Made by a program: the position numbers and the translations under genes. From Streptomyces sp. H39-S7 (lineage in GTDB: Bacteria; Actinomycetota; Actinomycetes; Streptomycetales; Streptomycetaceae): 64,000 nt of DNA. Below are positions 48,236 through 63,493 of this stretch, in pieces; within the stretch, counting starts at the first letter, position 1, and every line of letters starts with the position of its first letter. The stretch lies in NCBI RefSeq assembly GCF_027158205.1, contig NZ_JAPVLU010000002.1:271679-335678 (forward strand), written 5' to 3'. The notes under the pieces were generated by a model. The model saw nothing but the letters and a program-made list of their open reading frames with translations. It was not told where the DNA came from and did no database searches.

Positions 48236-48736
48236 TCAGTTGTCCTCGTGTGCGACCGCGCGGCGCGCGTCCGCGTCGAGGACGCCCCAGCCGATGAGCT
48301 GCTCGGTGAGGACCGAGGGCGACTGGTCGTAGATCACGGCCAGCGTGCGCAGGTCGTCCTGGCGGATCGACAGCACCTTGCCGTTGTAGTCCCCGCGCTG
48401 GCTCTGGATGGTGGCGGCGTAGCGCTGCAGCGGACCGGCCTTGTCCGGCGGGACCTGGGACAGCCGCTCCAGGTCAAGGACGAGCTTGGGCGGCGGCTCG
48501 GCCGCCCCGCCCGGCGTGGTGCCGGGCAGCAGCTCCTGGACCGGAACTCCGTAGAAGTCGGCCAGCTCGGCCAGTCGCTGTACGGTCACGGCGCGGTCGC
48601 CACGCTCGTACGAGCCGACCACGACGGCCTTCCAGCGGCCCTGGGACTTCTCCTCGACCCCATGGAGGGAGAGACCCTGCTGCGTGCGGATGGCGCGGAG
48701 CTTGGCTCCGAGCTGTTTGGCGTAATCGCTGGACAT
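48236..48736 (-). CDS. bldD: Developmental master regulator BldD
   Basis: 166 residues, nearly identical to Streptomyces BldD as I recall it. The N-terminal XRE-type helix-turn-helix starts SSDYAKQLGAKLRAIRTQQG. The C-terminal domain has the cyclic-di-GMP-binding signature RGD-x8-RQDD (RGDYNGKVLSIRQDD). c-di-GMP-bound BldD dimers repress sporulation genes during vegetative growth. A strong promoter and an AGTGAGTCACC operator lie upstream. Confidence 0.98.
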   Translation of the reverse strand: MSSDYAKQLGAKLRAIRTQQGLSLHGVEEKSQGRWKAVVVGSYERGDRAVTVQRLAELADFYGVPVQELLPGTTPGGAAEPPPKLVLDLERLSQVPPDKAGPLQRYAATIQSQRGDYNGKVLSIRQDDLRTLAVIYDQSPSVLTEQLIGWGVLDADARRAVAHEDN

Positions 48737-48758
48737 AAGGCTCCCCGGACGGAAACTC

Positions 48759-48769
48759 GGTGACTCACT
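48759..48769 (-). promoter_or_regulatory. BldD autoregulatory box
   Basis: On the minus strand AGTGAGTCACC, matching the BldD consensus AGTGA..TCACC. It begins 4 bp after the bldD -10 and so overlaps the expected transcription start, as expected for autorepression. Confidence 0.75.
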
Positions 48770-48772
48770 GTG

Positions 48773-48802
48773 AGGTTACGCAGCGTAATTTGACTTCGTC
48801 AA
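48773..48802 (-). promoter_or_regulatory. bldD promoter
   Basis: On the minus strand, TTGACG (48802-48797) and TAACCT (48778-48773) with an 18-bp A/T-richer spacer; about 37 bp before the ATG. Confidence 0.65.
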
Positions 48803-48930
48803 GCCGAATGGTCCGGACCGGTCTCCCTGTGCTGAGCGAGCGTCCGATTCGTACCGGTGTGCTCATCCTGCGGGCGGCCGCCCGAGAACGCGACCTGCGC
48901 GCCTGGTAACGTGAGGATGTATCCCTGGCG

Positions 48931-49546
<616 letters not shown>

Positions 49547-49556
49547 CGCAGGCACC

Positions 49557-49582
49557 GGCCCGGACCCTTCGTGGACCGGGCC
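49557..49582 (+). terminator. Hairpin between pyrR and pyrB
   Basis: GGCCCGGACC and GGACCGGGCC form a 10-bp stem with one mismatch 10 bp after the pyrR stop. It may be a processing or attenuation structure; no T tail. Confidence 0.3.
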
Positions 49583-49629
49583 CACGAGCATGCCCTCCGC
49601 CGCCCCAGCACCCCCTTCGGAGTGACCCG

Positions 49630-50655
49630 ATGAAGCGCCACCTGATCTCGGCCGCCGACCTCACCCGCGACGACGCCATCCTCGTTCTCGACACCGCCGA
49701 GGAAATGGCCCGCGTGGCCGACCGGCCGATCAAGAAACTGCCGACGCTGCGCGGCCGCACCGTCGTCAACCTGTTCTTCGAGGACTCGACCCGCACCCGC
49801 ATCTCCTTCGAGGCCGCCGCCAAGCGGCTCTCCGCCGATGTCATCAACTTCTCCGCCAAGGGCTCCTCGGTCTCCAAGGGCGAGTCCCTGAAGGACACCG
49901 CGCTGACCCTGGAGGCGATGGGCGCCGACGCCGTCGTCATCCGGCACGGCTCCTCCGGCGCCCCGCACCGGCTCGCGACCTCCGGCTGGATCGGCGGCTC
50001 GGTCGTCAACGCCGGCGACGGCACCCACGAGCACCCCACCCAGGCGCTGCTCGACACCTTCACCATGCGCCGCCACCTGGCGGGCGCGAAGGACGGCGGC
50101 CCCACCTTCCACCAGGGGCCGGGCGACGGAACGGGCCGGGACCTCGCCGGCCGCCGGATCACGATCGTCGGCGACATCCTGCACAGCCGCGTCGCCCGCT
50201 CCAACGTCCTGCTGCTCAACACGCTCGGCGCCCAGGTCACCCTGGTCGCCCCGCCCACCCTGCTGCCCATCGGCGTCGAGACCTGGCCCTGCGACGTCTC
50301 CTACGACCTGGACGCGGTGCTCGCCAAGTCCGACGCCGTGATGATGCTGCGGGTGCAGAGCGAGCGGATGAACGCGGCGTTCTTCCCCACCGAGCGCGAG
50401 TACTCCCGCCGCTACGGCCTCGACGGCGCCCGGATGGCCGCGCTGCCGGAGCACGCCATCGTGATGCACCCGGGCCCGATGAACCGCGGCATGGAGATCA
50501 CCGCCGAGGTCGCCGACTCCAAGCGCTGCACCGTCGTGGAACAGGTCGCCAACGGCGTCAGCATCCGGATGGCCGTCCTGTACCTGCTGCTCGGCGGGAA
50601 CGAACCCGCCATCGCCGCCCCCGCCGCCCGCACCGAGGAGAACGACCAGTCATGA
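49630..50655 (+). CDS. pyrB: Aspartate carbamoyltransferase, catalytic subunit
   Basis: 341 residues. Carbamoyl-phosphate loop [13 protein letters not shown], the 80s-type loop [28 protein letters not shown] and HPGPMNRG are intact. A short insertion (about residues 155-175, [18 protein letters not shown]) lengthens it over the E. coli chain of about 310. No regulatory pyrI is adjacent. pyrC starts inside its stop (ATGA). Confidence 0.97.
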   Translation: MKRHLISAADLTRDDAILVLDTAEEMARVADRPIKKLPTLRGRTVVNLFFEDSTRTRISFEAAAKRLSADVINFSAKGSSVSKGESLKDTALTLEAMGADAVVIRHGSSGAPHRLATSGWIGGSVVNAGDGTHEHPTQALLDTFTMRRHLAGAKDGGPTFHQGPGDGTGRDLAGRRITIVGDILHSRVARSNVLLLNTLGAQVTLVAPPTLLPIGVETWPCDVSYDLDAVLAKSDAVMMLRVQSERMNAAFFPTEREYSRRYGLDGARMAALPEHAIVMHPGPMNRGMEITAEVADSKRCTVVEQVANGVSIRMAVLYLLLGGNEPAIAAPAARTEENDQS

Positions 50656-51950
50656 GTGAGCCCCAGAAGACACTTCTCCGAGGCGCCAAGGTGCTCGGCG
50701 GCGACCCGCAGGACGTCCTGATCGACGGTGAGACGATCGCCGCCGTCGGAACCGGACTGGACGTCCCGGCCGGCGCCACCGTCGTCGAGGCCGACGGCCT
50801 GATCCTGCTGCCGGGCCTCGTCGACCTGCACACCCATCTGCGCGAGCCGGGCCGCGAGGACTCCGAGACGGTCCTGACCGGCACCCGCGCCGCGGCCATC
50901 GGCGGCTACACCGCCGTGCACGCGATGGCCAACACTTTCCCGGTCGCGGACACCGCGGGCGTCGTCGAGCAGGTCTGGCGGCTCGGCCGCGAGTCCGGCT
51001 ACTGCGACGTGCAGCCGGTCGGCGCCGTCACCGTCGGCCTGGAGGGCAAGCAGCTCGCCGAGCTCGGCGCGATGGCCGACTCCGCCGCGGGCGTGCGGGT
51101 CTTCTCCGACGACGGCAAGTGCGTCGACGACGCGGTGATCATGCGCCGCGCCCTGGAGTACGTGAAGGCCTTCGACGGAGTCGTCGCCCAGCACGCCCAG
51201 GAGCCCCGCCTCACCGAGGGCGCCCAGATGAACGAGGGCATCGTCTCCGGCGAGCTGGGCCTGATCGGCTGGCCGGCCGTCGCCGAGGAGTCGATCATCG
51301 CCCGCGACGTGCTGCTCGCCGCGCACGTCGACTCCCGCGTGCACATCTGCCACCTGTCCACGGCCGGCTCCGTCGAGATCGTCCGCTGGGCCAAGTCCAA
51401 GGGCTGGAACGTGACCGCCGAGGTCACCCCGCACCACCTGCTCCTCACCGACGAGCTGGTCCGGTCCTACAACCCGGTCTACAAGGTCAACCCGCCGCTG
51501 CGCACCGAGGCCGACGTCATGGCGCTGCGCGAGGCGCTGGCCGACGGCACCATCGACTGCGTCGCCACCGACCACGCACCGCACCCGCACGAGGACAAGG
51601 ACTGCGAGTGGGCCGCGGCCGCCATGGGCATGGTGGGCCTGGAGACCGCGCTCTCCGTCGTCCAGCAGACGATGGTCGACACCGGCCTGCTCGACTGGGC
51701 CGGCGTCGCCGACCGCATGTCGGCGCGGCCCGCCGTCATCGGCCGGCTGGCCGGCCACGGCCGCCCGGTCGCCGCGGGCGAGCCCGCCAACCTCACTCTG
51801 GTCGATCCGGCTTACCGTGGAGTGGTGAATCCCGCGGGCTTCGCCTCCCGCAGCCGCAACACCCCGTACGAGGGCCGTGAGCTGCCGGGCCGGGTGATCG
51901 CCACCTTCCTGCGGGGCAGGGCGACGGTCGTGGACGGGAAGCTCGCGTGA
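50652..51950 (+). CDS. pyrC: Dihydroorotase (class I)
   Basis: 432 residues, amidohydrolase barrel. Metal motif [11 protein letters not shown], further ligands in [21 protein letters not shown] and the Asp in CVATDHAPH. Start overlaps pyrB, and the next gene overlaps its stop (GTGA). Confidence 0.97.
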   Translation: MSEPQKTLLRGAKVLGGDPQDVLIDGETIAAVGTGLDVPAGATVVEADGLILLPGLVDLHTHLREPGREDSETVLTGTRAAAIGGYTAVHAMANTFPVADTAGVVEQVWRLGRESGYCDVQPVGAVTVGLEGKQLAELGAMADSAAGVRVFSDDGKCVDDAVIMRRALEYVKAFDGVVAQHAQEPRLTEGAQMNEGIVSGELGLIGWPAVAEESIIARDVLLAAHVDSRVHICHLSTAGSVEIVRWAKSKGWNVTAEVTPHHLLLTDELVRSYNPVYKVNPPLRTEADVMALREALADGTIDCVATDHAPHPHEDKDCEWAAAAMGMVGLETALSVVQQTMVDTGLLDWAGVADRMSARPAVIGRLAGHGRPVAAGEPANLTLVDPAYRGVVNPAGFASRSRNTPYEGRELPGRVIATFLRGRATVVDGKLA

Positions 51951-52603
51951 CAACTCTGACTCTTGTGCTGGCGGCGGACCAGAAGTCCCAGCAGGTCACC
52001 GACTGGTCCTCACGGATCGGCTGGATCGTCGGCCTGGGGCTGTTCGTCGGGCTCGTCTACTGGCTGATGCGCGAAGGCTGGAAGTGGCGCGGCATCCTGC
52101 AGGGCGGCCTGCCCGACCTGCCCGCCGCCCCCGGGGACGGCGCGGAGCCGCTGCTGACCCTCAAGGGCCGCTACTTCGGCAGCACCACCGCGGGCCAGTG
52201 GCTGGACCGCATCGTCGCCCACGGCCTGGGAGTGCGCAGCAGCGCCGTCCTCACTCTGACGGAGCAGGGCCTGCACGCGGAGCGGACCGGCGCGCCGGAC
52301 TTCTTCGTCCCCACCGCCGCACTGCGCGGCGCCCGGCTCGACAAGGGCATCGCCGGCAAGGTCCTCACCGAGGGCGGGCTGCTGGTGATCACCTGGGAGC
52401 ACGGCGGCCGGCTCATCGACTCCGGCTTCCGCTCCGAGCACGCGGCCGAGCACGCGGGCTGGGTCGACGCGGTCGAGTCCATGTCATCAGCATCAGCATC
52501 AGCATCCGGGGCCGCGGCGACCGTAGCCGACACCCCCGGTACCGACCAGTATCCCGGCGACAGTGCCGTCGCCGCCCCGCACCACCAGGAAGGCCCACGA
52601 TGA
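51947..52603 (+). CDS. PH-like membrane protein of unknown function within the pyr operon
   Basis: 218 residues. Residues 1-about 18 are polar; a membrane helix follows at about 23-42 ([19 protein letters not shown]). A compact beta-rich domain (about 60-170; [62 protein letters not shown]) looks PH-like. A low-complexity Ser/Ala tail is encoded by a TCAGCA repeat. It overlaps pyrC and carA by 4 bp on each side, so its synthesis is tied to pyrimidine enzymes. No known function; the usual prediction is transporter or regulator, neither supported here. Confidence 0.88.
   Translation: MTTLTLVLAADQKSQQVTDWSSRIGWIVGLGLFVGLVYWLMREGWKWRGILQGGLPDLPAAPGDGAEPLLTLKGRYFGSTTAGQWLDRIVAHGLGVRSSAVLTLTEQGLHAERTGAPDFFVPTAALRGARLDKGIAGKVLTEGGLLVITWEHGGRLIDSGFRSEHAAEHAGWVDAVESMSSASASASGAAATVADTPGTDQYPGDSAVAAPHHQEGPR
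52485..52507 (+). repeat. Tandem TCAGCA hexamer repeat
   Basis: About four copies of TCAGCA encode a Ser-Ala run in the tail of the PH-like protein. Short tandem coding repeats of this type can vary in copy number in frame. Confidence 0.55.
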
Positions 52604-53767
52604 CGACCTCCACCCAGCGGGCAGCCAGGACCCCCGCCGTACTCGTCCTGGAGGACGGCCGGATCTTCCGCGGCCGTGCCTACGGGGCGGTGGGGGAGAC
52701 CTTCGGCGAGGCCGTCTTCTCCACCGGCATGTCCGGCTACCAGGAGACGCTGACCGACCCGTCGTACCACCGGCAGGTGGTCGTCATGACCGCCCCGCAC
52801 ATCGGCAACACCGGCGTCAACGACGAGGACCCGGAGTCCTCCCGCATCTGGGTCGCCGGCTACGTGGTCCGCGACCCCGCCCGCGTCCACTCCAACTGGC
52901 GCGCCCGCCGGACCCTGGACGAGGAACTCGTCAACCAGGGCGTCGTCGGCATCAGCGGCATCGACACCCGCGCCCTCACCCGCCATCTGCGCGAGCGCGG
53001 CGCCATGCGGGTCGGCATCTTCTCCGGCGCCGCCGTCGGCACCGACGCGGAGCTGGTCGCCAAGGTCCTCCAGGCACCCGAGATGAAGGGCGCCGACCTG
53101 TCCGCGGAGGTCGCGACCAAGGAGTCGTACACCGTCCCGGCGATCGGCACCAAGCGCTTCACCGTGGCCGCGGTCGACCTCGGCATCAAGTCGATGACGC
53201 CGCAGCGGATGGCCGAGCGCGGCATCGAGGTCCACGTGCTGCCCGCCACCGCGACGATCGAGGACGTGTACGCCGTCGAGCCCGACGGTGTGTTCTTCTC
53301 CAACGGCCCCGGCGACCCCGCCACCGCCGACCACCCGGTCGCCCTGATGCGCGCGGTGCTTGAGCGCAGGACCCCGCTGTTCGGCATCTGCTTCGGCAAC
53401 CAGATCCTGGGCCGCGCGCTCGGGTTCGGCACCTACAAGCTCAAGTACGGCCACCGCGGCATCAACCAGCCGGTCCAGGACCGCAGCACCGGCAAGGTCG
53501 AGGTCACCGCGCACAACCACGGCTTCGCCGTCGACGCGCCGCTCGACACGGTCTCCGACACGCCCTACGGCCGGGCCGAGGTCAGTCACGTCTGCCTGAA
53601 CGACAATGTGGTCGAGGGGCTCAACCTGCTCGACCGGCCCGCGTTCAGCGTCCAGTACCACCCCGAGGCGGCAGCCGGTCCGCACGACGCCGCCTACCTG
53701 TTCGACCGATTCGTCGAGCTCATGCGAGACAACAACCAGCACAGCGTTTCTCTGATGGAGGGCCAGC

Positions 53768-53775
<8 letters not shown>
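52600..53775 (+). CDS. carA: Carbamoyl-phosphate synthase small subunit
   Basis: 391 residues. N-terminal CPSase domain ([37 protein letters not shown]) and a class I glutaminase with the nucleophile in LFGICFGNQ and the His-Glu in [10 protein letters not shown]. The usual GICLGHQ reads GICFGNQ, which is common in actinobacteria and keeps the Cys. ATG overlaps the preceding stop. carB starts inside carA. Confidence 0.97.
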
Positions 53776-57082
<3,307 letters not shown>

Positions 57083-57089
57083 CGCCAGG

Positions 57090-57121
57090 AGGGGGACACC
57101 GAGCGGTGTCCCCCTCGCTTT
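57090..57121 (+). terminator. Terminator between carB and pyrD
   Basis: AGGGGGACACC and GGTGTCCCCCT make a perfect 11-bp stem with a 4-base loop, followed by CGCTTTA. It suggests pyrD-pyrF can be transcribed separately or at a reduced level. Confidence 0.7.
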
Positions 57122-57159
57122 ATGACCGCCTCCCCGCAGAATCCCGTAGAAGGCTCCGC

Positions 57160-58269
57160 ATGTACCCCCTCCTGTTCAAACTGCTCTTCCGGCGCATGGA
57201 CCCCGAGCGGGCGCACCACCTGGCGTTCGGCTGGATCCGGTTGGCCGCCCGCGTCCCGGTGCTGCGGACCCTGGTGGCGGCCGTGCTCGCGCCCCGCCAC
57301 GAGGAGCTGCGCACCGAGGCCCTGGGCCTGCGCATGCACGGCCCGTTCGGCCTCGCGGCCGGCTTCGACAAGAACGCCGTCGCGATCGACGGCATGGCGA
57401 TGCTGGGCTTCGACCACATCGAGATCGGTACCGTCACCGGGCAGCCGCAGTCCGGCAACCCGAAGAAGCGGCTCTTCCGGCTGGTCCAGGACCGCGCGCT
57501 GATCAACCGCATGGGCTTCAACAACGAGGGCTCCGCGGCCGTCGCAGCCCGCCTCGCCGCCCGCCATCCCGTCTTCAGGACGACCGTCGGCGTCAACATC
57601 GGCAAGACCAAGGTGGTCCCCGAGGACGAGGCCATCGCGGACTACGTGACGTCCACCGAGCGGCTCGCGGCCCACGCGGACTACCTCGTCGTCAACGTCT
57701 CGTCGCCCAACACCCCCGGCCTGCGGAACCTCCAGGCCGTCGACCAGCTGCGCCCGCTGCTGACCGCCGTGCGCGAGGCCGCCGACCGCACCGTCACCGC
57801 GCGCCGGGTGCCGCTGCTGGTCAAGATCGCCCCCGACCTGGCCGACGACGACATCGACGCCGTCGCCGACCTCGCCGTCGAACTGGGCCTCGACGGCATC
57901 ATCGCCACCAACACCACGATCGCCCGTGACGGCCTGGGGCTGACCTCGGCCCCCGCTCTGGTCCAGGAGACCGGCGGCCTGTCCGGCGCCCCCCTGCGGG
58001 CCCGCTCGCTGGAGGTCCTGAGCCGGCTGTACGCCCGGGTCGGCGACCGGATCACGCTGGTCGGGGTCGGCGGCGTCACCAACGCCGACGACGTCTGGGA
58101 GCGGATCCTGGCCGGCGCCACCCTGGTCCAGGGGTACAGCGCCTTCATCTACGAGGGTCCGTTCTGGTGCCGGGCCCTCCACCGGGGCCTCGCGGCCCGG
58201 CTGGCCGCGAGCCCGTACGCCACCCTCGCCGACGCGATCGGCGCTGATCACCGGAAGGCGAGCTCATGA
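57160..58269 (+). CDS. pyrD: Dihydroorotate dehydrogenase (quinone), class 2
   Basis: 369 residues. The N-terminal amphipathic region ([25 protein letters not shown]) is the membrane/quinone-binding extension that marks class 2. FMN-barrel motifs are [33 protein letters not shown] and [10 protein letters not shown]. The ATG is 77 bp after carB. pyrF starts within its last codons. Confidence 0.96.
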   Translation: MYPLLFKLLFRRMDPERAHHLAFGWIRLAARVPVLRTLVAAVLAPRHEELRTEALGLRMHGPFGLAAGFDKNAVAIDGMAMLGFDHIEIGTVTGQPQSGNPKKRLFRLVQDRALINRMGFNNEGSAAVAARLAARHPVFRTTVGVNIGKTKVVPEDEAIADYVTSTERLAAHADYLVVNVSSPNTPGLRNLQAVDQLRPLLTAVREAADRTVTARRVPLLVKIAPDLADDDIDAVADLAVELGLDGIIATNTTIARDGLGLTSAPALVQETGGLSGAPLRARSLEVLSRLYARVGDRITLVGVGGVTNADDVWERILAGATLVQGYSAFIYEGPFWCRALHRGLAARLAASPYATLADAIGADHRKASS

Positions 58270-59114
58270 GCGCGGAGAACCTGGAACCCTTCGGCGCGCG
58301 GCTGCGCCACGCGATGGACACCCGGGGACAGCTGTGCGTCGGCATCGACCCGCACGCGGCGCTGCTGACCTCCTGGGGACTGAACGACGACGTGGCCGGC
58401 CTGGAGCGCTTCACGCGCACCGTGGTCGACGCCCTCGCCGACCGGGTCGCGGTCCTCAAGCCGCAGAGCGCGTTCTTCGAGCGCTTCGGCTCGAAGGGCA
58501 TCGCCGTCCTGGAGCGGGCCGTCGCCGACGCCCGCGCCGCCGGCGCGCTGGTGCTGATGGACGCCAAGCGCGGTGACATCGGCTCCACCATGGCCGCCTA
58601 CGCCGCCACGTTCCTCGACAAGGACTCCCCGCTCTTCTCCGACGCGGTCACCGTCAGCCCGTACCTCGGCTTCGGGTCGCTGCGCCCGGCGCTGGACGCG
58701 GCGCGGATCTCCGGCGCCGGAGTCTTCGTCCTGGCCCTGACCTCCAACCCGGAGGGCGCCGAGGTCCAGCGGGCCACGGCGGCGAACGGCAGGTCGCTCG
58801 CCCAGGTGATGCTCGACCACATCGCGGCCGAGAACGCCGGCGAGCGGCCGCTCGGATCCGTCGGCGCCGTGGTCGGTGCCACGCTCAGCGAGGCCGGTGC
58901 GGACCTGGACATCAACGGGCCGCTGCTCGCCCCCGGCATCGGCGCCCAGGGAGCGACCCCCGCCGGGCTTCCCGGGCTCTTCGGGTCCGCGGTCGTCGGC
59001 AACGTACTGCCGAGCGTGAGCCGCGACGTGCTGCGGCACGGGCCCGACGCGGCCGGACTGCGGGACGCGGCGGCCCGGTTCGCCGACGAGGTCCGTGTCG
59101 CCGTGGCGGGTTGA
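58266..59114 (+). CDS. pyrF: Orotidine 5'-phosphate decarboxylase, type 2
   Basis: 282 residues, the longer actinobacterial/proteobacterial type 2 family. CVGIDPHAALL, LKPQSAFFERFG and the active-site LMDAKRGDIGSTMAAYA are present. Last gene of the pyr cluster; pyrE is not nearby. Confidence 0.96.
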   Translation: MSAENLEPFGARLRHAMDTRGQLCVGIDPHAALLTSWGLNDDVAGLERFTRTVVDALADRVAVLKPQSAFFERFGSKGIAVLERAVADARAAGALVLMDAKRGDIGSTMAAYAATFLDKDSPLFSDAVTVSPYLGFGSLRPALDAARISGAGVFVLALTSNPEGAEVQRATAANGRSLAQVMLDHIAAENAGERPLGSVGAVVGATLSEAGADLDINGPLLAPGIGAQGATPAGLPGLFGSAVVGNVLPSVSRDVLRHGPDAAGLRDAAARFADEVRVAVAG

Positions 59115-59117
59115 GCG

Positions 59118-59146
59118 CCGACGGGCTCCCTCCGGGCGCCCGTCGG
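59118..59146 (+). terminator. Terminator after pyrF
   Basis: CCGACGGGC and GCCCGTCGG with an inner CCC/GGG stem around TCC; 4 bp after the stop. Confidence 0.6.
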
Positions 59147-59230
59147 GAGCCGCAACAGCGTCAACCAGTGCCCATATGTCCCAAAAATCCCAGCGGATCG
59201 AGTCTGACCAGGACTTTTCGTCTGTTCTCG

Positions 59231-59259
59231 CTGACTTGAGCCGCCGTGACCGCTAGTCT
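59231..59259 (+). promoter_or_regulatory. Possible promoter of the integration host factor gene
   Basis: CTGACT and TAGTCT at 17-bp spacing, about 110 bp before the GTG start; the -10 is good and the -35 weak. A small AGCAC-GCAA-GTGCT hairpin follows in the leader. Confidence 0.3.
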
Positions 59260-59368
59260 CCGACGAGAGCGAGCACGCAAGTGCTTCGTTCGTTGCCCTG
59301 CAGGTGGGGGCAACTGGGTTCCACTACCGGTCCGTATCCGACAGTTCGATATCCGAGGTGACGTAGGC

Positions 59369-59692
59369 GTGGCTCTTCCGCCCCTTACCCCTGAACAGCG
59401 CGCTGCCGCGCTCGAGAAGGCCGCCGCGGCTCGCCGGGAGCGCGCCGAGGTCAAGAATCGGCTGAAGCACTCCGGCGCTTCGCTGCACGAGGTCATCAAG
59501 TCGGGCCGAGAGAACGACGTCATCGGCAAGATGAAGGTCTCTGCCCTCCTTGAGTCCCTGCCCGGCGTGGGCAAGGTCCGCGCCAAGCAGATCATGGAGC
59601 GGCTCGGCATCTCCGAAAGCCGCCGTGTACGGGGGCTCGGCTCCAACCAGATCGCATCTTTGGAGCGTGAGTTCGGCGGCGGCGCCGCCTGA
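59369..59692 (+). CDS. Actinobacterial integration host factor (sIHF/mIHF)
   Basis: 107 residues from GTG 59369 ([19 protein letters not shown]), the same length as S. coelicolor sIHF as I recall it. A long N-terminal helix is followed by a helix-two-turn-helix domain with [19 protein letters not shown] and [11 protein letters not shown]. It binds DNA without sequence specificity, affects topology and is linked to development and antibiotic output. Longer in-frame starts upstream are in the leader and have no ribosome-binding site. gmk follows. Confidence 0.95.
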   Translation: MALPPLTPEQRAAALEKAAAARRERAEVKNRLKHSGASLHEVIKSGRENDVIGKMKVSALLESLPGVGKVRAKQIMERLGISESRRVRGLGSNQIASLEREFGGGAA

Positions 59693-59730
59693 CGGTCCCC
59701 AGCACCTCCGGGAACCGGGATAATCGCCTT

Positions 59731-60324
59731 ATGGCTGCAACATCCCGGGGGACGTCCCCCGTGCCCCCGGACGTACGTCCGCGGCTGACCGTGCTCTCCG
59801 GCCCCTCAGGGGTCGGCAAGAGCACGGTCGTCGCTCATATGCGCAAGGCCCACCCCGAGGTATGGCTCTCGGTGTCGGCCACCACTCGCCGGCCGAGGCC
59901 GGGCGAGCAGCACGGAGTGCACTACTTCTTCGTGGACCACGACGAGTTCGACAAGCTCGTCGCCAATGGCGAACTGCTGGAGTGGGCCGAGTTCGCGGGC
60001 AACCACTACGGCACCCCGCGCAAGGCGGTGCTGGACCGGCTCGAAGCGGGTGAGCCGGTGCTGCTGGAGATCGATCTGCAGGGTGCCCGGCTGGTCCGCC
60101 AGTCCATGCCCGAGGCGCAGCTCGTCTTCCTGGCCCCTCCGAGCTGGGACGAGCTGGTCCGCCGGCTCACCGGGCGGGGTACCGAATCGCCCGAGGTGAT
60201 CGAGCGGCGGCTGGCCGCGGCCACGATCGAACTGGCTGCCGAATCCGAGTTCGACATCACCCTTGTCAATACCTCCGTCGAGGATGTAGCACGTGAGCTG
60301 CTAGCCTTGATGAGAGTTGTATGA
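59731..60324 (+). CDS. gmk: Guanylate kinase
   Basis: 197 residues. P-loop [16 protein letters not shown]-binding [18 protein letters not shown] and the lid region. Converts GMP to GDP, upstream of GTP and ppGpp. It is 38 bp after the sIHF gene and 44 bp before rpoZ, the conserved actinobacterial order. Confidence 0.97.
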   Translation: MAATSRGTSPVPPDVRPRLTVLSGPSGVGKSTVVAHMRKAHPEVWLSVSATTRRPRPGEQHGVHYFFVDHDEFDKLVANGELLEWAEFAGNHYGTPRKAVLDRLEAGEPVLLEIDLQGARLVRQSMPEAQLVFLAPPSWDELVRRLTGRGTESPEVIERRLAAATIELAAESEFDITLVNTSVEDVARELLALMRVV

Positions 60325-60368
60325 TCCACTTCCATTCTTTTCCACAAGCAAGTAGGGGTAGGTAGAGA

Positions 60369-60638
60369 ATGTCCTCTTCCATCACCACGCCCGAGGGCAT
60401 CATCAACCCGCCGATCGACGAGCTGCTCGAGGCCACGGACTCGAAGTACAGCCTGGTGATCTACGCGGCCAAGCGCGCGCGCCAGATCAACGCGTACTAC
60501 TCCCAGCTCGGCGAAGGCCTGCTGGAGTACGTCGGCCCGCTGGTGGACACCCACGTCCACGAGAAGCCGCTGTCGATCGCGCTGCGCGAGATCAACGCGG
60601 GACTGCTGACCGCCGAGGCCATCGAGTCGGCCGGCTAG
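60369..60638 (+). CDS. rpoZ: RNA polymerase omega subunit
   Basis: 89 residues. [32 protein letters not shown] is the omega core that wraps the beta-prime C-terminus; [17 protein letters not shown] is the actinobacterial tail. ATG start after GTAGGTAGAG. Confidence 0.96.
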   Translation: MSSSITTPEGIINPPIDELLEATDSKYSLVIYAAKRARQINAYYSQLGEGLLEYVGPLVDTHVHEKPLSIALREINAGLLTAEAIESAG

Positions 60639-60656
60639 CAGCAACCGAATCCTTGT

Positions 60657-60695
60657 CACCACGGGCCCGGCAGCACCGCTGCCGGGCCCGTGGTG
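60657..60695 (+). terminator. Strong hairpin after rpoZ
   Basis: Perfect 18-bp stem (CACCACGGGCCCGGCAGC) with a 3-base loop, 19 bp after the rpoZ stop. It argues that coaBC starts downstream of it. Confidence 0.7.
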
Positions 60696-60738
60696 TGTGA
60701 TGGACGCAAGAAGCATTCGCATCTCGGCGGGAGAGACG

Positions 60739-61947
60739 ATGGGCCAGCCACAGGTCGTCCTGGGGGTGAGCGGCGGTATCGCCGCCTACAAGGCGTGCGA
60801 GCTGCTGCGGCGGCTCACCGAGTCCGGGCACGGCGTACGCGTGGTCCCCACCGAGTCGGCGCTGCACTTCGTCGGCGAGGCCACCTGGTCGGCGCTGTCC
60901 GGCAACCCCGTGTCGACCCGGGTGTGGGACGACGTCGCGGAGGTCCCGCACGTCAGGATCGGCCAGCACGCCGACCTCGTGGTGGTCGCCCCCGCCACCG
61001 CCGACCTGCTCGCCAAGGCCGCGCACGGCCTCGCCGACGACCTGCTCACCAACACCCTCCTCACGGCGCGGTGCCCGGTGGTCTTCGCACCCGCCATGCA
61101 CACCGAGATGTGGGAGCACCCCGCCACCCAGGAGAACGTCGCGACCCTGCGCCGCCGCGGCGCGATCGTGATCGAGCCCGCCGTCGGCCGGCTGACCGGC
61201 GTGGACACCGGCAAGGGCCGGCTGCCCGACCCCGCCGAGATCTTCGAGGTCTGCCGCCGGGTGCTCGTCCGCGGCCCGCGGGGGCTCGCGGCCGATCTCG
61301 CCGGGCGGCACGTGGTGATCAGCGCCGGCGGGACCCGCGAGCCGCTGGACCCGGTGCGCTACCTGGGCAACCGCTCCTCCGGCAAGCAGGGGTACGCACT
61401 CGCCCGCACGGCGGTCGCCCGCGGCGCCCGCGTCACCCTCGTGGCCGCCAACACCGACCTCGCCGACCCGGCGGGCGCCGACGTGGTGCGGGTCGGCACG
61501 GCCACGCAGTTGCGCGAGGCGGTGCTGAAGGCTGCCGCGGACGCCGACGTGGTCGTCATGGCGGCGGCCGTGGCGGACTTCCGGCCCGCGCACTACGCCG
61601 AAGGCAAGATCAAGAAGAAGGACGACCAGGAGCAGCCGCCGCTGGAACTCGTCCGCAACCCCGACGTCCTGGCCGAACTCGCAACACAACGTTCACATCC
61701 GGGACAGCTCGTCGTCGGCTTCGCCGCCGAGACCGACGACGTACTGGCGAACGGCCGCGCCAAACTGCTCCGCAAGGGCTGTGACCTGCTGGTTGTCAAT
61801 GAGGTCGGGGACCACAAGGCGTTCGGTTCCGAGGAGAACGAGGCCGTGGTGCTCGGCGCCGACGGCAGCGAGACCCCGGTACCGTACGGTCCGAAGGAAG
61901 CCCTCGCCGATCAGGTGTGGGATCTCACGCTCGCCCGGTTGACGTGA
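60739..61947 (+). CDS. coaBC: Phosphopantothenoylcysteine decarboxylase / phosphopantothenate-cysteine ligase
   Basis: 402 residues from ATG 60739 (MGQPQVVLGVSGGIAAYK) with GGGAGAG upstream; in-frame GTG/ATG codons at 60697-60702 sit at the base of the terminator hairpin and are less likely. CoaC flavoprotein half: LGVSGGIAAYK, VVAPATADLLAKAAHG, APAMHTEMWEHP. CoaB half: ISAGGTREPLDPVRYLGNRSSGKQG, AAAVADFRP and the Lys-rich KIKKKDD. Two consecutive steps of coenzyme A synthesis. Confidence 0.95.
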   Translation: MGQPQVVLGVSGGIAAYKACELLRRLTESGHGVRVVPTESALHFVGEATWSALSGNPVSTRVWDDVAEVPHVRIGQHADLVVVAPATADLLAKAAHGLADDLLTNTLLTARCPVVFAPAMHTEMWEHPATQENVATLRRRGAIVIEPAVGRLTGVDTGKGRLPDPAEIFEVCRRVLVRGPRGLAADLAGRHVVISAGGTREPLDPVRYLGNRSSGKQGYALARTAVARGARVTLVAANTDLADPAGADVVRVGTATQLREAVLKAAADADVVVMAAAVADFRPAHYAEGKIKKKDDQEQPPLELVRNPDVLAELATQRSHPGQLVVGFAAETDDVLANGRAKLLRKGCDLLVVNEVGDHKAFGSEENEAVVLGADGSETPVPYGPKEALADQVWDLTLARLT

Positions 61948-62069
61948 ATGCGCTCTTCCGGGTGTATCAAAACCGGACCTGTACGGCATTCCGCCCCTGG
62001 AACACGGAGGATCGTCGTACTGGCGCCAGTCGTGTCGCAGGTCACGGCATATCCAACTACCGAGATGGC

Positions 62070-62100
62070 TTGTCGGTCCGGCCGAAGCGACCGATAAACT
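62070..62100 (+). promoter_or_regulatory. Possible metK promoter
   Basis: TTGTCG and TAAACT separated by 19 bp, 79 bp before the metK GTG. The spacing is long. The 231-bp leader from coaBC otherwise shows no recognisable riboswitch core. Confidence 0.35.
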
Positions 62101-62178
62101 AGTCAGGGAACGCCGGGCGCAGCCCCGCGCGTCCCACCCCATGATCAGCCAGCAGCCGCTGCAACCCCAGGGAGCAAT

Positions 62179-63387
<1,209 letters not shown>

Positions 63388-63419
63388 GACCTGGCAGCAG
63401 ACACATCCGCACCACGCGC

Positions 63420-63450
63420 ACGGCCCCGGACCTTCGTGGTCCGGGGCCGT
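63420..63450 (+). terminator. Terminator after metK
   Basis: ACGGCCCCGGACC and GGTCCGGGGCCGT, a perfect 13-bp stem with a TTCGT loop. Confidence 0.75.
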
Positions 63451-63493
63451 CGCGCTGTCCGCGCTGTCCGAGTCGTCTGGTAGGACTGGGGCT

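Noticed and set aside
61948..62178. SAM riboswitch in the metK leader
   Set aside because: I looked for SAM-I and SAM-IV core motifs (GAxxxAGCxxAACC-like P1/P2 patterns) and found none; the leader shows only a possible promoter.
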